From Hyphomicrobiales bacterium (GTDB lineage Bacteria > Pseudomonadota > Alphaproteobacteria > Rhizobiales > Devosiaceae): DNA of 8,707 nucleotides. A model generated the notes under the pieces. It made no database searches, was not told where the DNA came from, and saw only the letters and a program-made list of their open reading frames with translations. The position numbers and the translations under genes are program-made. The DNA lies in NCBI GenBank assembly GCA_027082895.1, contig JALWTJ010000074.1, positions 1-8,707 on the forward strand. Reading direction: 5' to 3'. This document shows, piece after piece, positions 1 through 5,654 of the stretch (position 1 is the stretch's first letter; every line of letters begins with the position of its first letter).

Positions 1-228
1 CGGACGGGGTGTGGACGGGGTCAGCGTATTGGTCCCATGGGGGCGGGCCGATGCTGCCCCGGATGCGCCGGGGGTCACCACGCGACGGGTGCGCCGTTCG
101 ACGACGACGGAACGGGTCGAGCGGGCGACAACGGGCCGTCCGGCGCCCGCGGGACCGGTTTTCAGCGACAGGGTCTTCTTGTCCTGGCCACCCGTGTTGC
201 CACTGTTCTTGTTGTCTTTGTCGCTCAT
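1..228 (-). CDS. infB: Translation initiation factor IF-2, N-terminal part (cut by window edge)
   Basis: Only the first 76 codons are present; the gene runs off the left edge. The visible part is the poorly conserved, basic N-terminal region of IF-2, not the GTPase. Residues 17-23 (KKTLSLK) and 36-49 (RSTRSVVVERRTRR) match the opening seen in alphaproteobacterial IF-2, where a short lysine-rich stretch leads into a V-V-V-E-x-R-R/K-x-R segment. A Gly/Ala/Pro/Thr-rich, probably disordered linker follows. IF-2 is the GTPase that brings initiator tRNA to the 30S subunit and promotes subunit joining. The ATG at 228-226 overlaps the stop of the upstream YlxR-type gene (ATGA), and only a weak purine-rich stretch precedes it, so translation is probably coupled. 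Its place at the end of rimP-nusA-ylxR-infB supports the call. The G domain cannot be checked here. Confidence 0.93.
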   Translation of the reverse strand, partial: MSDKDNKNSGNTGGQDKKTLSLKTGPAGAGRPVVARSTRSVVVERRTRRVVTPGASGAASARPHGTNTLTPSTPRP

Positions 229-851
229 CTAATCTTCGTCTCGTTCTTTTCTCGTTCAACCGGCTCGACGTACCGAGCCAGTTTGCGAACCCGCACCAGC
301 GCAGATTCTGCGGCCGCACCAGGGGTCAATGCCGCGTGTATCACATTTTCCTGTCCCAAAGCCAAACCCAATTGTGAGCTGGACAGAATATCAAAATGGG
401 GCACCTGTTGCTCAAGGCCTGCGGCCCGCAACGATGCCATCATCTTCCGTCGCCCGTCGGGGGCAGCATCCCGTGCGGTTAATAACGCCAAAACATTGCC
501 GGCGGCAATGGCCGATTTCACCCGCGTGGCCCCGGTCTGCAACTGTCCAGCCTTGCGGGCCAGCCCCAGGGCACCTCGCAGGCGCTGTTCTAACCGGGTC
601 TGCGTCAGTTGCGCAAGGTCCGGCGGAAGATGAATTTTCCGCTTCAGGGACCGCGCAAAGACGTTTCGTGCTGCCGCTTCACGCACATGATCAGCGCGTG
701 CCGTCACCCAGACCCCCCGGCCCGGCGCCCGGCCATCTATGTCCGGCACCAGTTCACCATCCGGACCAAGGACAAACCGCACCATGGCGGAGGCGGGCTG
801 TACCGTTCGCGTCAGGGCGCACTGGCGGTCATGATCGGCAGAACGGGCCAT
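225..851 (-). CDS. ylxR: YlxR (DUF448)/L7Ae-type fused RNA-binding protein
   Basis: A 208-residue protein with two RNA-binding modules. Residues about 8-75 are a YlxR/DUF448 domain: an R-x-C-x-x-T-type opening (RQCALTRT, 9-16), then VRFVLGPDGELVPD and the conserved GRGVW turn at 44-48. Residues about 85-180 resemble the ribosomal L7Ae/L30e/Gadd45 fold (RGALGLARKAGQLQTGATRV, then a helix and SSSQLGLALGQ). In Firmicutes these are two separate small genes (ylxR and ylxQ) at the same nusA-infB position; the fused form is usual in Alphaproteobacteria. Bacillus YlxR (RnpM) has been linked to RNase P, but whether that applies here is unknown. The ATG at 851 is the only sensible start: the nusA stop codon lies in the same frame 24 bases upstream with no other start between. 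AGGTGAGG at 870-863 is the likely ribosome site, with an 11-base spacer. The 3' end overlaps infB by four bases. Confidence 0.92.
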   Translation of the reverse strand: MARSADHDRQCALTRTVQPASAMVRFVLGPDGELVPDIDGRAPGRGVWVTARADHVREAAARNVFARSLKRKIHLPPDLAQLTQTRLEQRLRGALGLARKAGQLQTGATRVKSAIAAGNVLALLTARDAAPDGRRKMMASLRAAGLEQQVPHFDILSSSQLGLALGQENVIHAALTPGAAAESALVRVRKLARYVEPVEREKNETKIR

Positions 852-875
852 GCAAATGCCATCCTCACCTGTCCA

Positions 876-2540
876 TCACTGGTCACCGGCGGCACGGTCC
901 GCTTCGTCCGCAGGGGCCTGCGACGCAGAACCTGCCGACAGGGGAGTATCCGTTTCAGATGTTTCCTCTGCTTCTGCTTCCTGTTCCAGCTCGTCCGGTG
1001 TTATCCACCCGGCCAGCAGGCGAGCCTGCATGATCATCTGACTGGCTTCAACCCGGGAAACGGGAAATTCGCTCAGAACACCTTCGAATTTCTTCGTCTC
1101 CCCGTCCTTGCGTTCGACCCAGCCGAGCAGATCATCAGCGGCATAACCGGCAAAGTCCTCGATGGTCTTGACCCCATCCTTGCCGATAGCCACCAGCATG
1201 GCCGCATTAAGTCCTTCGATCTGGTATAGGTCATCGGATACCCCCAACTCGATCCGTTCCTCGTCAAAGGCCTTTTCCACTGCTTCGAGATATTCCACGG
1301 CGCGGGACTGGATTTCGGCGGCGGTATCCTCGTCAAATCCTTCGATGGCGGCAATTTCGCCCGGATCCACATAGGCCAGTTCCTCCACGGTGGAAAAACC
1401 TTCGGAAGCCAGCAACTGGGCCACGGTCTCGTCCACGTTCAGGGCCTGGGTGAACAGTTCGGAACGTTCCACGAATTCGGCCTGACGGCGTTCGCTTTCC
1501 TCCTGTTCGGTCAGGATGTCGATGTCCCAGCCGATCAGCTGGGATCCCAGACGCACATTCTGTCCCCGGCGGCCAATGGCCAGGGAAAGCTGTTCGTCGG
1601 GCACCACCACCTCGATGCGCTCGGCCTGTTCATCCAGCACGACCTTGATCACCTCGGCAGGCTGAAGGGCCGAAACGACCAGGGAGCCGATATCATCGGT
1701 CCAGGGGATGATGTCGATCTTTTCCCCCTGAAGTTCACCGACCACCGCCTGCACCCGGGAGCCGCGCATGCCCACGCAGGCCCCGACCGGGTCAATGGAA
1801 CTGTCGGAGGAGGAAACGGCGATCTTGGCCCGGGAGCCGGGATCGCGGGCAATGGAGCGGATGGTGATGATGCCATCATAGATTTCGGGCACTTCCTGCA
1901 TGAACAGCTTGGCCATGAACTGGGGATGGGTGCGGGAGAGGAAAATCTGGGGGCCGCGCTGTTCCCGGCGCACGTCATAGATCAGGGCCCGGATCCGGTC
2001 CCCGTACTTGAACTGTTCGCGCGGGATCAGTTCATCGCGTCGCACAATGGCTTCGCCCCGTCCCAGATCAACAATGACATTGCCATATTCGACCCGCTTG
2101 ACGGTGCCGTTCACGATCTCCCCGATACGGTCGATATATTCCGCGTACATGCGCTCGCGTTCCGCATCGCGCACCTTCTGCACGATGACCTGCTTGGCGG
2201 ACTGGGCAGCGATACGGCCGAATTCGATGGGCGGCAGTGGCTGGGAAATATATTCGCCAAACTCGGCCTCGGGCGCCTGTTCGCGGGCATCCTTGAGGGA
2301 AATCTGGCGCGATACGTCCTCGACATTCTCGACGATCTCGAGCAGACGCCACAGGCGCATTTCGCCGGTCTTGGGGTCGATCTCGGCCTTGACCTCGGTT
2401 TCAGCGCCATAGCGGGCGCGGGCCGCCCGGGCAATGGCATCCTGCATGGCCTCGATCACGATCATGCGATCAATGGACTTTTCGCGGGCCACCGCGTCGG
2501 CAATTTGCAGCAATTCGAGCCTGTTCGCTGAAACGGACAT
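876..2540 (-). CDS. nusA: Transcription termination/antitermination factor NusA
   Basis: A complete 554-residue NusA. It binds RNA polymerase and nascent RNA, controls pausing, and acts in both intrinsic termination and rRNA antitermination. Domains in order: polymerase-binding N-terminal domain about 1-125 (LLQIADAVAREKSIDR near the start); S1 domain about 137-201 (GTVKRVEYGNVIVDLGRGEA); KH1 about 225-290 with GACVGMRGSRVQ at 253-264; KH2 about 298-348 with AIGRRGQNVRL at 321-331, the GxxG loop being intact; two helical acidic repeats at about 365-425 and 437-515. An acidic, probably disordered tail follows from about 517. The two C-terminal repeats make it longer than Firmicutes NusA and similar to the proteobacterial form. 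Its ATG shares one base with the rimP stop (TAATG), and the strong Shine-Dalgarno AAGGAG lies at 2554-2549 inside rimP, so the two are probably translated in step. In E. coli and Bacillus NusA represses its own operon, which fits the terminator seen before rimP. Confidence 0.98.
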   Translation of the reverse strand: MSVSANRLELLQIADAVAREKSIDRMIVIEAMQDAIARAARARYGAETEVKAEIDPKTGEMRLWRLLEIVENVEDVSRQISLKDAREQAPEAEFGEYISQPLPPIEFGRIAAQSAKQVIVQKVRDAERERMYAEYIDRIGEIVNGTVKRVEYGNVIVDLGRGEAIVRRDELIPREQFKYGDRIRALIYDVRREQRGPQIFLSRTHPQFMAKLFMQEVPEIYDGIITIRSIARDPGSRAKIAVSSSDSSIDPVGACVGMRGSRVQAVVGELQGEKIDIIPWTDDIGSLVVSALQPAEVIKVVLDEQAERIEVVVPDEQLSLAIGRRGQNVRLGSQLIGWDIDILTEQEESERRQAEFVERSELFTQALNVDETVAQLLASEGFSTVEELAYVDPGEIAAIEGFDEDTAAEIQSRAVEYLEAVEKAFDEERIELGVSDDLYQIEGLNAAMLVAIGKDGVKTIEDFAGYAADDLLGWVERKDGETKKFEGVLSEFPVSRVEASQMIMQARLLAGWITPDELEQEAEAEETSETDTPLSAGSASQAPADEADRAAGDQ

Positions 2541-3190
2541 TACAGTTTCTCCTTGGGATCGTTCCCGTTTCCGGCCTTTTCCCTCATGGGAAAAGCGTCC
2601 GGATCCGGCGTTGCGTCGTTTTCAATGATTGTTTCCACATCCGGATCACCCGGCGGGGTAGCGGACCGGGAGGCGGCGGCCTCGGCAAGCAGACGGTCCG
2701 TCAGAACCAGCCGTGCTCGTCCGATCATGAACAGGTCCAGACGAACGATGGGGTCCGCGCCTTCAGGCACATCGGGCAGTTGCAGGACCACCTGGTCCCC
2801 TTCAACCCCGGCAAGGGTGCCCCGGAAGCGCTTGCGCCCGTCGCGCATCCGGGCCAGTTCGATCCGCGCCTCATGGCCCTGCCAGCGTTCAAAATCGCTG
2901 CGGCGCACCAACGGGCGATCCACGCCGGGAGAAGAAACTTCCAGATGATAGGCGCCGGAAATGGGCTCTTCCACGTCCAGCAGGGGTGAAACTTCCTGGG
3001 ACAGCTGCTGGCACTGGTCAATGGTGAAAGCACCCTGTTCATCCTCGGCCATGATCTGCAGGGTGCAGCCGTTTTCGGCCGTAACGCGAACCCGCACCAG
3101 CCGAAAGCCCAGATCCCGAACCACCGGTTCAATGATGGCGGCTATGCGCTGTTCCTGTCCGGTTTCGCTGATGTAACGTTTCTGATCCAA
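2540..3190 (-). CDS. rimP: Ribosome maturation factor RimP
   Basis: RimP is a cytosolic factor needed for late 30S subunit assembly. The N-terminal domain (EQRIAAIIEPVVRDLGFRLV, then LQIMAEDEQG and IDQC) and the family signature VSSPGVDRPL are clear, followed by the SH3-like C-terminal domain (FRGTLAGVEGDQVVLQL). A tail of about 48 residues rich in Asp, Glu, Pro and Ala extends past the usual end of E. coli RimP (about 150 residues). The start is uncertain. The longest open frame begins at a GTG at 3292, but that codon lies inside the stem of a terminator hairpin, so it is very unlikely to be used. Remaining in-frame candidates are GTG at 3226 (228 residues) and TTG at 3190 (216 residues). 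I chose TTG because it best matches where RimP homology usually begins and has a weak GAG about ten bases upstream; the GTG has no visible ribosome site. The 3' end overlaps nusA by one base. Confidence 0.9.
   Translation of the reverse strand: MDQKRYISETGQEQRIAAIIEPVVRDLGFRLVRVRVTAENGCTLQIMAEDEQGAFTIDQCQQLSQEVSPLLDVEEPISGAYHLEVSSPGVDRPLVRRSDFERWQGHEARIELARMRDGRKRFRGTLAGVEGDQVVLQLPDVPEGADPIVRLDLFMIGRARLVLTDRLLAEAAASRSATPPGDPDVETIIENDATPDPDAFPMREKAGNGNDPKEKL
2549..2554 (-). promoter_or_regulatory. Ribosome binding site of nusA, inside rimP
   Basis: AAGGAG, eight bases before the nusA ATG at 2540. It is encoded by the lysine and glutamate codons near the end of rimP. It is the strongest Shine-Dalgarno match in the operon and settles the nusA start. 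Confidence 0.8.
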
Positions 3191-3267
3191 TTGGGGGCCG
3201 CTCTTGATCCGTTGATTTGGCGCCACCGGGATACTGCCGGTGCAGACACCTCCCGGGGCCGGGCAAC

Positions 3268-3299
3268 AAAAAAGAGCGGGGCCCGTTGGCACCCACTCT
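3268..3299 (-). terminator. Intrinsic terminator/attenuator before rimP
   Basis: Read on the minus strand, the arm 3299-3288 (AGAGTGGGTGCC) pairs with 3283-3273 (GGCCCCGCTCT) around an AACG tetraloop. This gives 11 pairs with one G-T wobble and a single bulged T at 3291, and the stem runs directly into TTTTTT (3273-3268). This is a textbook Rho-independent terminator. It ends transcripts arriving from metK-trmB, but it also lies downstream of a candidate rimP promoter, so it may act as an attenuator for the rimP-nusA-infB operon. Terminators in this position are known in other bacteria and are linked to NusA self-control. That role here is inferred. Confidence 0.88.
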
Positions 3300-3325
3300 C
3301 CGGTTTACCCTTGAGAATTTGCGCC

Positions 3326-3353
3326 CTTATAACAGGAGGAGCACAAAACTCAA
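3326..3353 (-). promoter_or_regulatory. Candidate sigma-70-type promoter for the rimP operon
   Basis: On the minus strand TTGAGT (3353-3348) and TATAAG (3331-3326) are separated by 16 bases, close to the housekeeping consensus TTGACA/TATAAT. It lies in the trmB-rimP gap, and transcription would start near 3319, giving a leader of roughly 20 bases before the terminator hairpin. Spacing is one base short of optimal. Prediction from sequence only. Confidence 0.55.
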
Positions 3354-3400
3354 GCAAAGAATTTCACCGGTTCGGTTGCTTCAGAAAAGAAGGGGTCAGG

Positions 3401-4144
3401 TCAGGCGTGCCGGCGGAAGGTGAAATACCAGCTTTTTTGCCGGCCCTGGCGACGGGCCTTGATTTCATAGCGGGTTGGCTCCCAGCCGGCAAAGGGCTGG
3501 TGCCAGAACCCGGGTTCGGTGCCCATAACCCATTCAAAGCGGGGATGGGCGATCATATGGGCCAGGGTCCAGTTGGCATAATCCTTGATGTCGGTGGCAA
3601 AACGGAACGTGGCCCCGGGGGCCAGGGTGCGGGCCAGGGCATCAAGGGTAACCGGAGAAATGAAACGGCGCTTGCGGTGACGGGTCTTGGGCCAGGGATC
3701 GGGATAGAGCAGAAAGGCTCCATCCAGGTAATCATCGGGCAATGCCCGCAGCAATTCGAGGGCATCGCGGCAGAACAGGGAAATATTATTCAGCTTTTCC
3801 TGTTCGATCTTTTGCAGCATCTTGCCGATGCCCCCGGTAAAGACCTCCGAACCGATATAATGGGTCTGCGGGTTCTGCCGGGCCAGTCGCGCCAGATGTT
3901 CACCGCCCCCGTAACCGATTTCAAGGCAGGTTCTTTCGGGCCGAAGCGCCATGGCGGGATGAAATCCGGTCTCGTCCCGAACGGGCAGATCAATCCGTAT
4001 CCGGGGCAGAAGGCTGTCCATCAGGGCCTGCTGGCCCCGGTGCAGCCGCTTGCCGGCCACCCGGCCGAAAAAGGCCCTGTGGGGTTTGGCCGCAAGGCCG
4101 GATGGGGTCTTTTCGTCTGGCGAAGAACCTGATCTGGATGTCAC
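3401..4144 (-). CDS. trmB: tRNA (guanine-N7-)-methyltransferase TrmB
   Basis: A 247-residue SAM-dependent methyltransferase that makes m7G (position 46) in the variable loop of tRNA. The sequence shows the family opening FFGRVAGKRLHRGQQALMD (25-43), the SAM-binding loop LEIGYGGGEHL (74-84), the acidic residue after strand 2 in IGSE (97-100), and the diagnostic PDPWPKTRHRKRR block (148-160). It also has FATDIKDY (182-189) and the C-terminal TRYEIKA followed by a basic stretch (224-236). All expected catalytic and binding blocks are intact and the length is normal for the proteobacterial form. The start is a GTG at 4144 with GGGAAAG about six bases upstream; a stop lies in frame further upstream with no other ATG, GTG or TTG between. 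It follows metK by 103 bases, so the SAM-making and SAM-using enzymes are neighbours. A 21-codon mini-ORF ends by overlapping this start by four bases. Confidence 0.97.
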   Translation of the reverse strand: MTSRSGSSPDEKTPSGLAAKPHRAFFGRVAGKRLHRGQQALMDSLLPRIRIDLPVRDETGFHPAMALRPERTCLEIGYGGGEHLARLARQNPQTHYIGSEVFTGGIGKMLQKIEQEKLNNISLFCRDALELLRALPDDYLDGAFLLYPDPWPKTRHRKRRFISPVTLDALARTLAPGATFRFATDIKDYANWTLAHMIAHPRFEWVMGTEPGFWHQPFAGWEPTRYEIKARRQGRQKSWYFTFRRHA

Positions 4145-4206
4145 GGCACTTTCCCGGGGCTTGTGATCGGGCAGGTGTTATCCGCTAAATGGTGCAAACG
4201 CAACAT
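4141..4206 (-). CDS. Possible 21-residue leader peptide/mini-ORF before trmB
   Basis: On the minus strand an AGGAGG ribosome site (4223-4218) is followed after 11 bases by ATG at 4206 and 21 codons (MLRLHHLADNTCPITSPGKV and a final P), ending in TGA at 4143-4141. That stop overlaps the trmB GTG start by four bases (GTGA), the usual geometry of translational coupling. The Shine-Dalgarno sequence is stronger than the one just before trmB. I recognise no homology, and the peptide is not rich in any one amino acid, so it does not look like a classical amino-acid attenuator. It could simply be a ribosome loading site for trmB, or chance. Whether it is translated is unproven. Confidence 0.35.
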   Translation of the reverse strand: MLRLHHLADNTCPITSPGKVP

Positions 4207-4247
4207 GTCGCGGGATGCCTCCTGCCCCCCCGGCAACGTCGGACTGC

Positions 4248-5489
4248 TCAGGCCTTTACCGCCTTTTTCAGGTCCCGGACCAGATCCAGCCGTTCCCAGG
4301 AAAATGTTCCCCCCCGGCCCGGCTTGCGGCCAAAATGCCCATAGGCGGCAGTTTTGGCATAAATGGGCTTGTTCAGATCAAGGGTGCGCCGGATGCCGGT
4401 GGGGGAAAGGTCCATTACCGTGCCCACCGCCTTTTCGATAACCGCGTCCGCAACCGTGCCGGTACCGTGGGTATCCACGAAAATGGACAGGGGCTGGGCC
4501 ACGCCGATGGCATATGACAGCTGGATGGTGCAGCGTTCGGCCAGACCGGCAGCGACCACGTTCTTGGCCAGATAGCGAGCGGCGTAGGCGGCGGACCTGT
4601 CAACCTTGGTCGTGTCCTTGCCCGAAAAGGCGCCGCCCCCATGGGGGGCCGCCCCGCCATAGGTGTCCACGATGATCTTGCGGCCGGTCAGGCCGGCGTC
4701 CCCGTCAGGCCCGCCTATCACGAACTTGCCGGTCGGATTGACGTACCAGATGCAATCATCGGCGATGGTGAAATCGGCAACCGCCTCGCGAACAAGGGGT
4801 TCCACCACCTGGCGCACCCTGGCCGAATCCCAATCTTCCTTCACATGCTGGGTGGACAGAACGATCTGGGTGATGCGGGACGGCTTGCCGTTTTCATAGA
4901 GCACCGTTACCTGGCTCTTGGCATCGGGGCCCAGAAGGGCGGCGTCCCCCTCCCCGGACTTGCGGGCACGGGCAAGCCGCTCCAGAATCTTGTGGGCATA
5001 ATAGATGGGTGCGGGCATCAGGTCGGGGGTCTCGTTGCAGGCATAGCCGAACATGATCCCCTGATCCCCGGCCCCCTCGGACCCTTGCATGTCGGCGGCC
5101 TGGTCCACCCCTTGTGCGATATGGGCGGACTGGAAATGCAGCAACACGTCGATGCGGCACGTCTTCCAGTGGAATCCCTCCTGCTCATAGCCGATGTCGC
5201 GGATGGCACGGCGGGCCGCAGAGCGGAACCGGGCCGGGTTGATGACCTGATTGCCGTTCCTGTCCTGCTTGAGCAGGCTGGGGGGAACCCGTACCTCCCC
5301 GGCAATGATCACCCGGTTGGTGGTGGCAAGGGTTTCGCAGGCAATGCGCACGTTCATGGGGTCGGTGCCAGTCTTGCGGGCCTCGCGATAGACCAGATCG
5401 ACAATCTCGTCGGAAATCCGGTCACAGACCTTGTCCGGATGCCCTTCGGACACCGATTCGGAGGTAAAATGATAGGAAGATCGTGCCAT
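4248..5489 (-). CDS. metK: S-adenosylmethionine synthetase (methionine adenosyltransferase)
   Basis: MetK makes S-adenosylmethionine from ATP and methionine in the cytosol. With the start chosen here it has 413 residues. Visible blocks: SESVSEGHPDK (10-20) with the ATP-contacting histidine; GAGDQGIMFGYA (139-150), a family signature; FVIGGPDGDAGLTGRKIIVD (256-275); and the glycine-rich GGGAFSGKD (284-292) followed by TTKVDRS. All domains are present. The usual proline after the GKD is a threonine here, a mild variant. The frame can be extended six codons to an ATG at 5507, but the ATG at 5489 has GGAG seven bases upstream and gives the usual MARSSYHFTSESVSEGHP opening, so I prefer it. It has its own candidate promoter at 5568-5597. 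The upstream neighbour is lnt, without the HTH regulator gene often found there in Alphaproteobacteria. The downstream neighbour, trmB, uses its product. Confidence 0.98.
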   Translation of the reverse strand: MARSSYHFTSESVSEGHPDKVCDRISDEIVDLVYREARKTGTDPMNVRIACETLATTNRVIIAGEVRVPPSLLKQDRNGNQVINPARFRSAARRAIRDIGYEQEGFHWKTCRIDVLLHFQSAHIAQGVDQAADMQGSEGAGDQGIMFGYACNETPDLMPAPIYYAHKILERLARARKSGEGDAALLGPDAKSQVTVLYENGKPSRITQIVLSTQHVKEDWDSARVRQVVEPLVREAVADFTIADDCIWYVNPTGKFVIGGPDGDAGLTGRKIIVDTYGGAAPHGGGAFSGKDTTKVDRSAAYAARYLAKNVVAAGLAERCTIQLSYAIGVAQPLSIFVDTHGTGTVADAVIEKAVGTVMDLSPTGIRRTLDLNKPIYAKTAAYGHFGRKPGRGGTFSWERLDLVRDLKKAVKA

Positions 5490-5539
5490 GATCAAGCTCC
5501 GCAACATGTTGGCATCAGGACGTGCCCGTTCCTGTCCCT

Positions 5540-5559
5540 CCCCGGAATCGGGGCCGGGG
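5540..5559 (-). repeat. GC-rich inverted repeat in the metK leader
   Basis: CCCCGG (5540-5545) and CCGGGG (5554-5559) are perfect inverted copies. The internal CGGGG (5549-5553) could instead pair with CCCCG (5540-5544) across a four-base loop, so two exclusive hairpins are possible. If transcription starts near 5561, the hairpin would form at the extreme 5' end of the metK mRNA. No U-tract follows. It may only stabilise the 5' end. I do not recognise any SAM riboswitch core here. Confidence 0.4.
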
Positions 5560-5567
5560 CATGTCTC

Positions 5568-5597
5568 ACCCTAGCCGCCGGAATGCCCCCGGGTCAA
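5568..5597 (-). promoter_or_regulatory. metK: Candidate metK promoter
   Basis: On the minus strand TTGACC (5597-5592) and CTAGGG/TAGGGT (5574-5568) are spaced 17-18 bases apart. A strong TTGAC -35 box with a degenerate -10 is common in GC-rich Alphaproteobacteria. It would give a leader of about 70 bases before the metK ATG. An AT-rich palindrome lies directly upstream. Prediction from sequence only. Confidence 0.55.
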
Positions 5598-5602
5598 ACG
5601 GG

Positions 5603-5622
5603 ATATAAAGGAAAGTTTATAT
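5603..5622. promoter_or_regulatory. AT-rich 20-base palindrome upstream of the metK promoter
   Basis: ATATAAA-GGAAAG-TTTATAT: two perfect seven-base inverted arms around a six-base centre. It stands out in a GC-rich background and lies six bases upstream of the metK -35 box, roughly -42 to -61 from the predicted start. That is where a UP element or an activator dimer would bind. It has no U-tract context and is too weak in GC to serve as a terminator for lnt. The binding protein is unknown. Confidence 0.5.
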
Positions 5623-5654
5623 GATGGGAGTATTACGAACCGGTTACCGGTGGA

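Noticed and set aside
3191..4132. A 313-codon open frame on the plus strand across trmB and the rimP leader
   Set aside because: It overlaps trmB and its residues are the mirror of the TrmB code. No domain or suitable ribosome site is seen.
4199..4208. ACATGTTGCG shared by the trmB leader (4208-4199) and the metK leader (5509-5500)
   Set aside because: A ten-base match between two short leaders is suggestive, but it is not symmetric, it falls at different distances from the two start codons, and chance cannot be excluded.
5490..5600. SAM riboswitch upstream of metK
   Set aside because: I looked for the known SAM-II and SAM/SAH-type cores and saw no matching conserved segments. Only a simple GC hairpin is present.
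4641..5624. A 327-codon open frame on the plus strand across metK
   Set aside because: Antisense to a fully conserved metK; composition and lack of motifs mark it as a shadow.
5638..5652. Tandem ACCGGT motifs just after lnt as a terminator
   Set aside because: The short stems are not followed by a U-tract in the direction of lnt transcription; they look like a chance palindrome.
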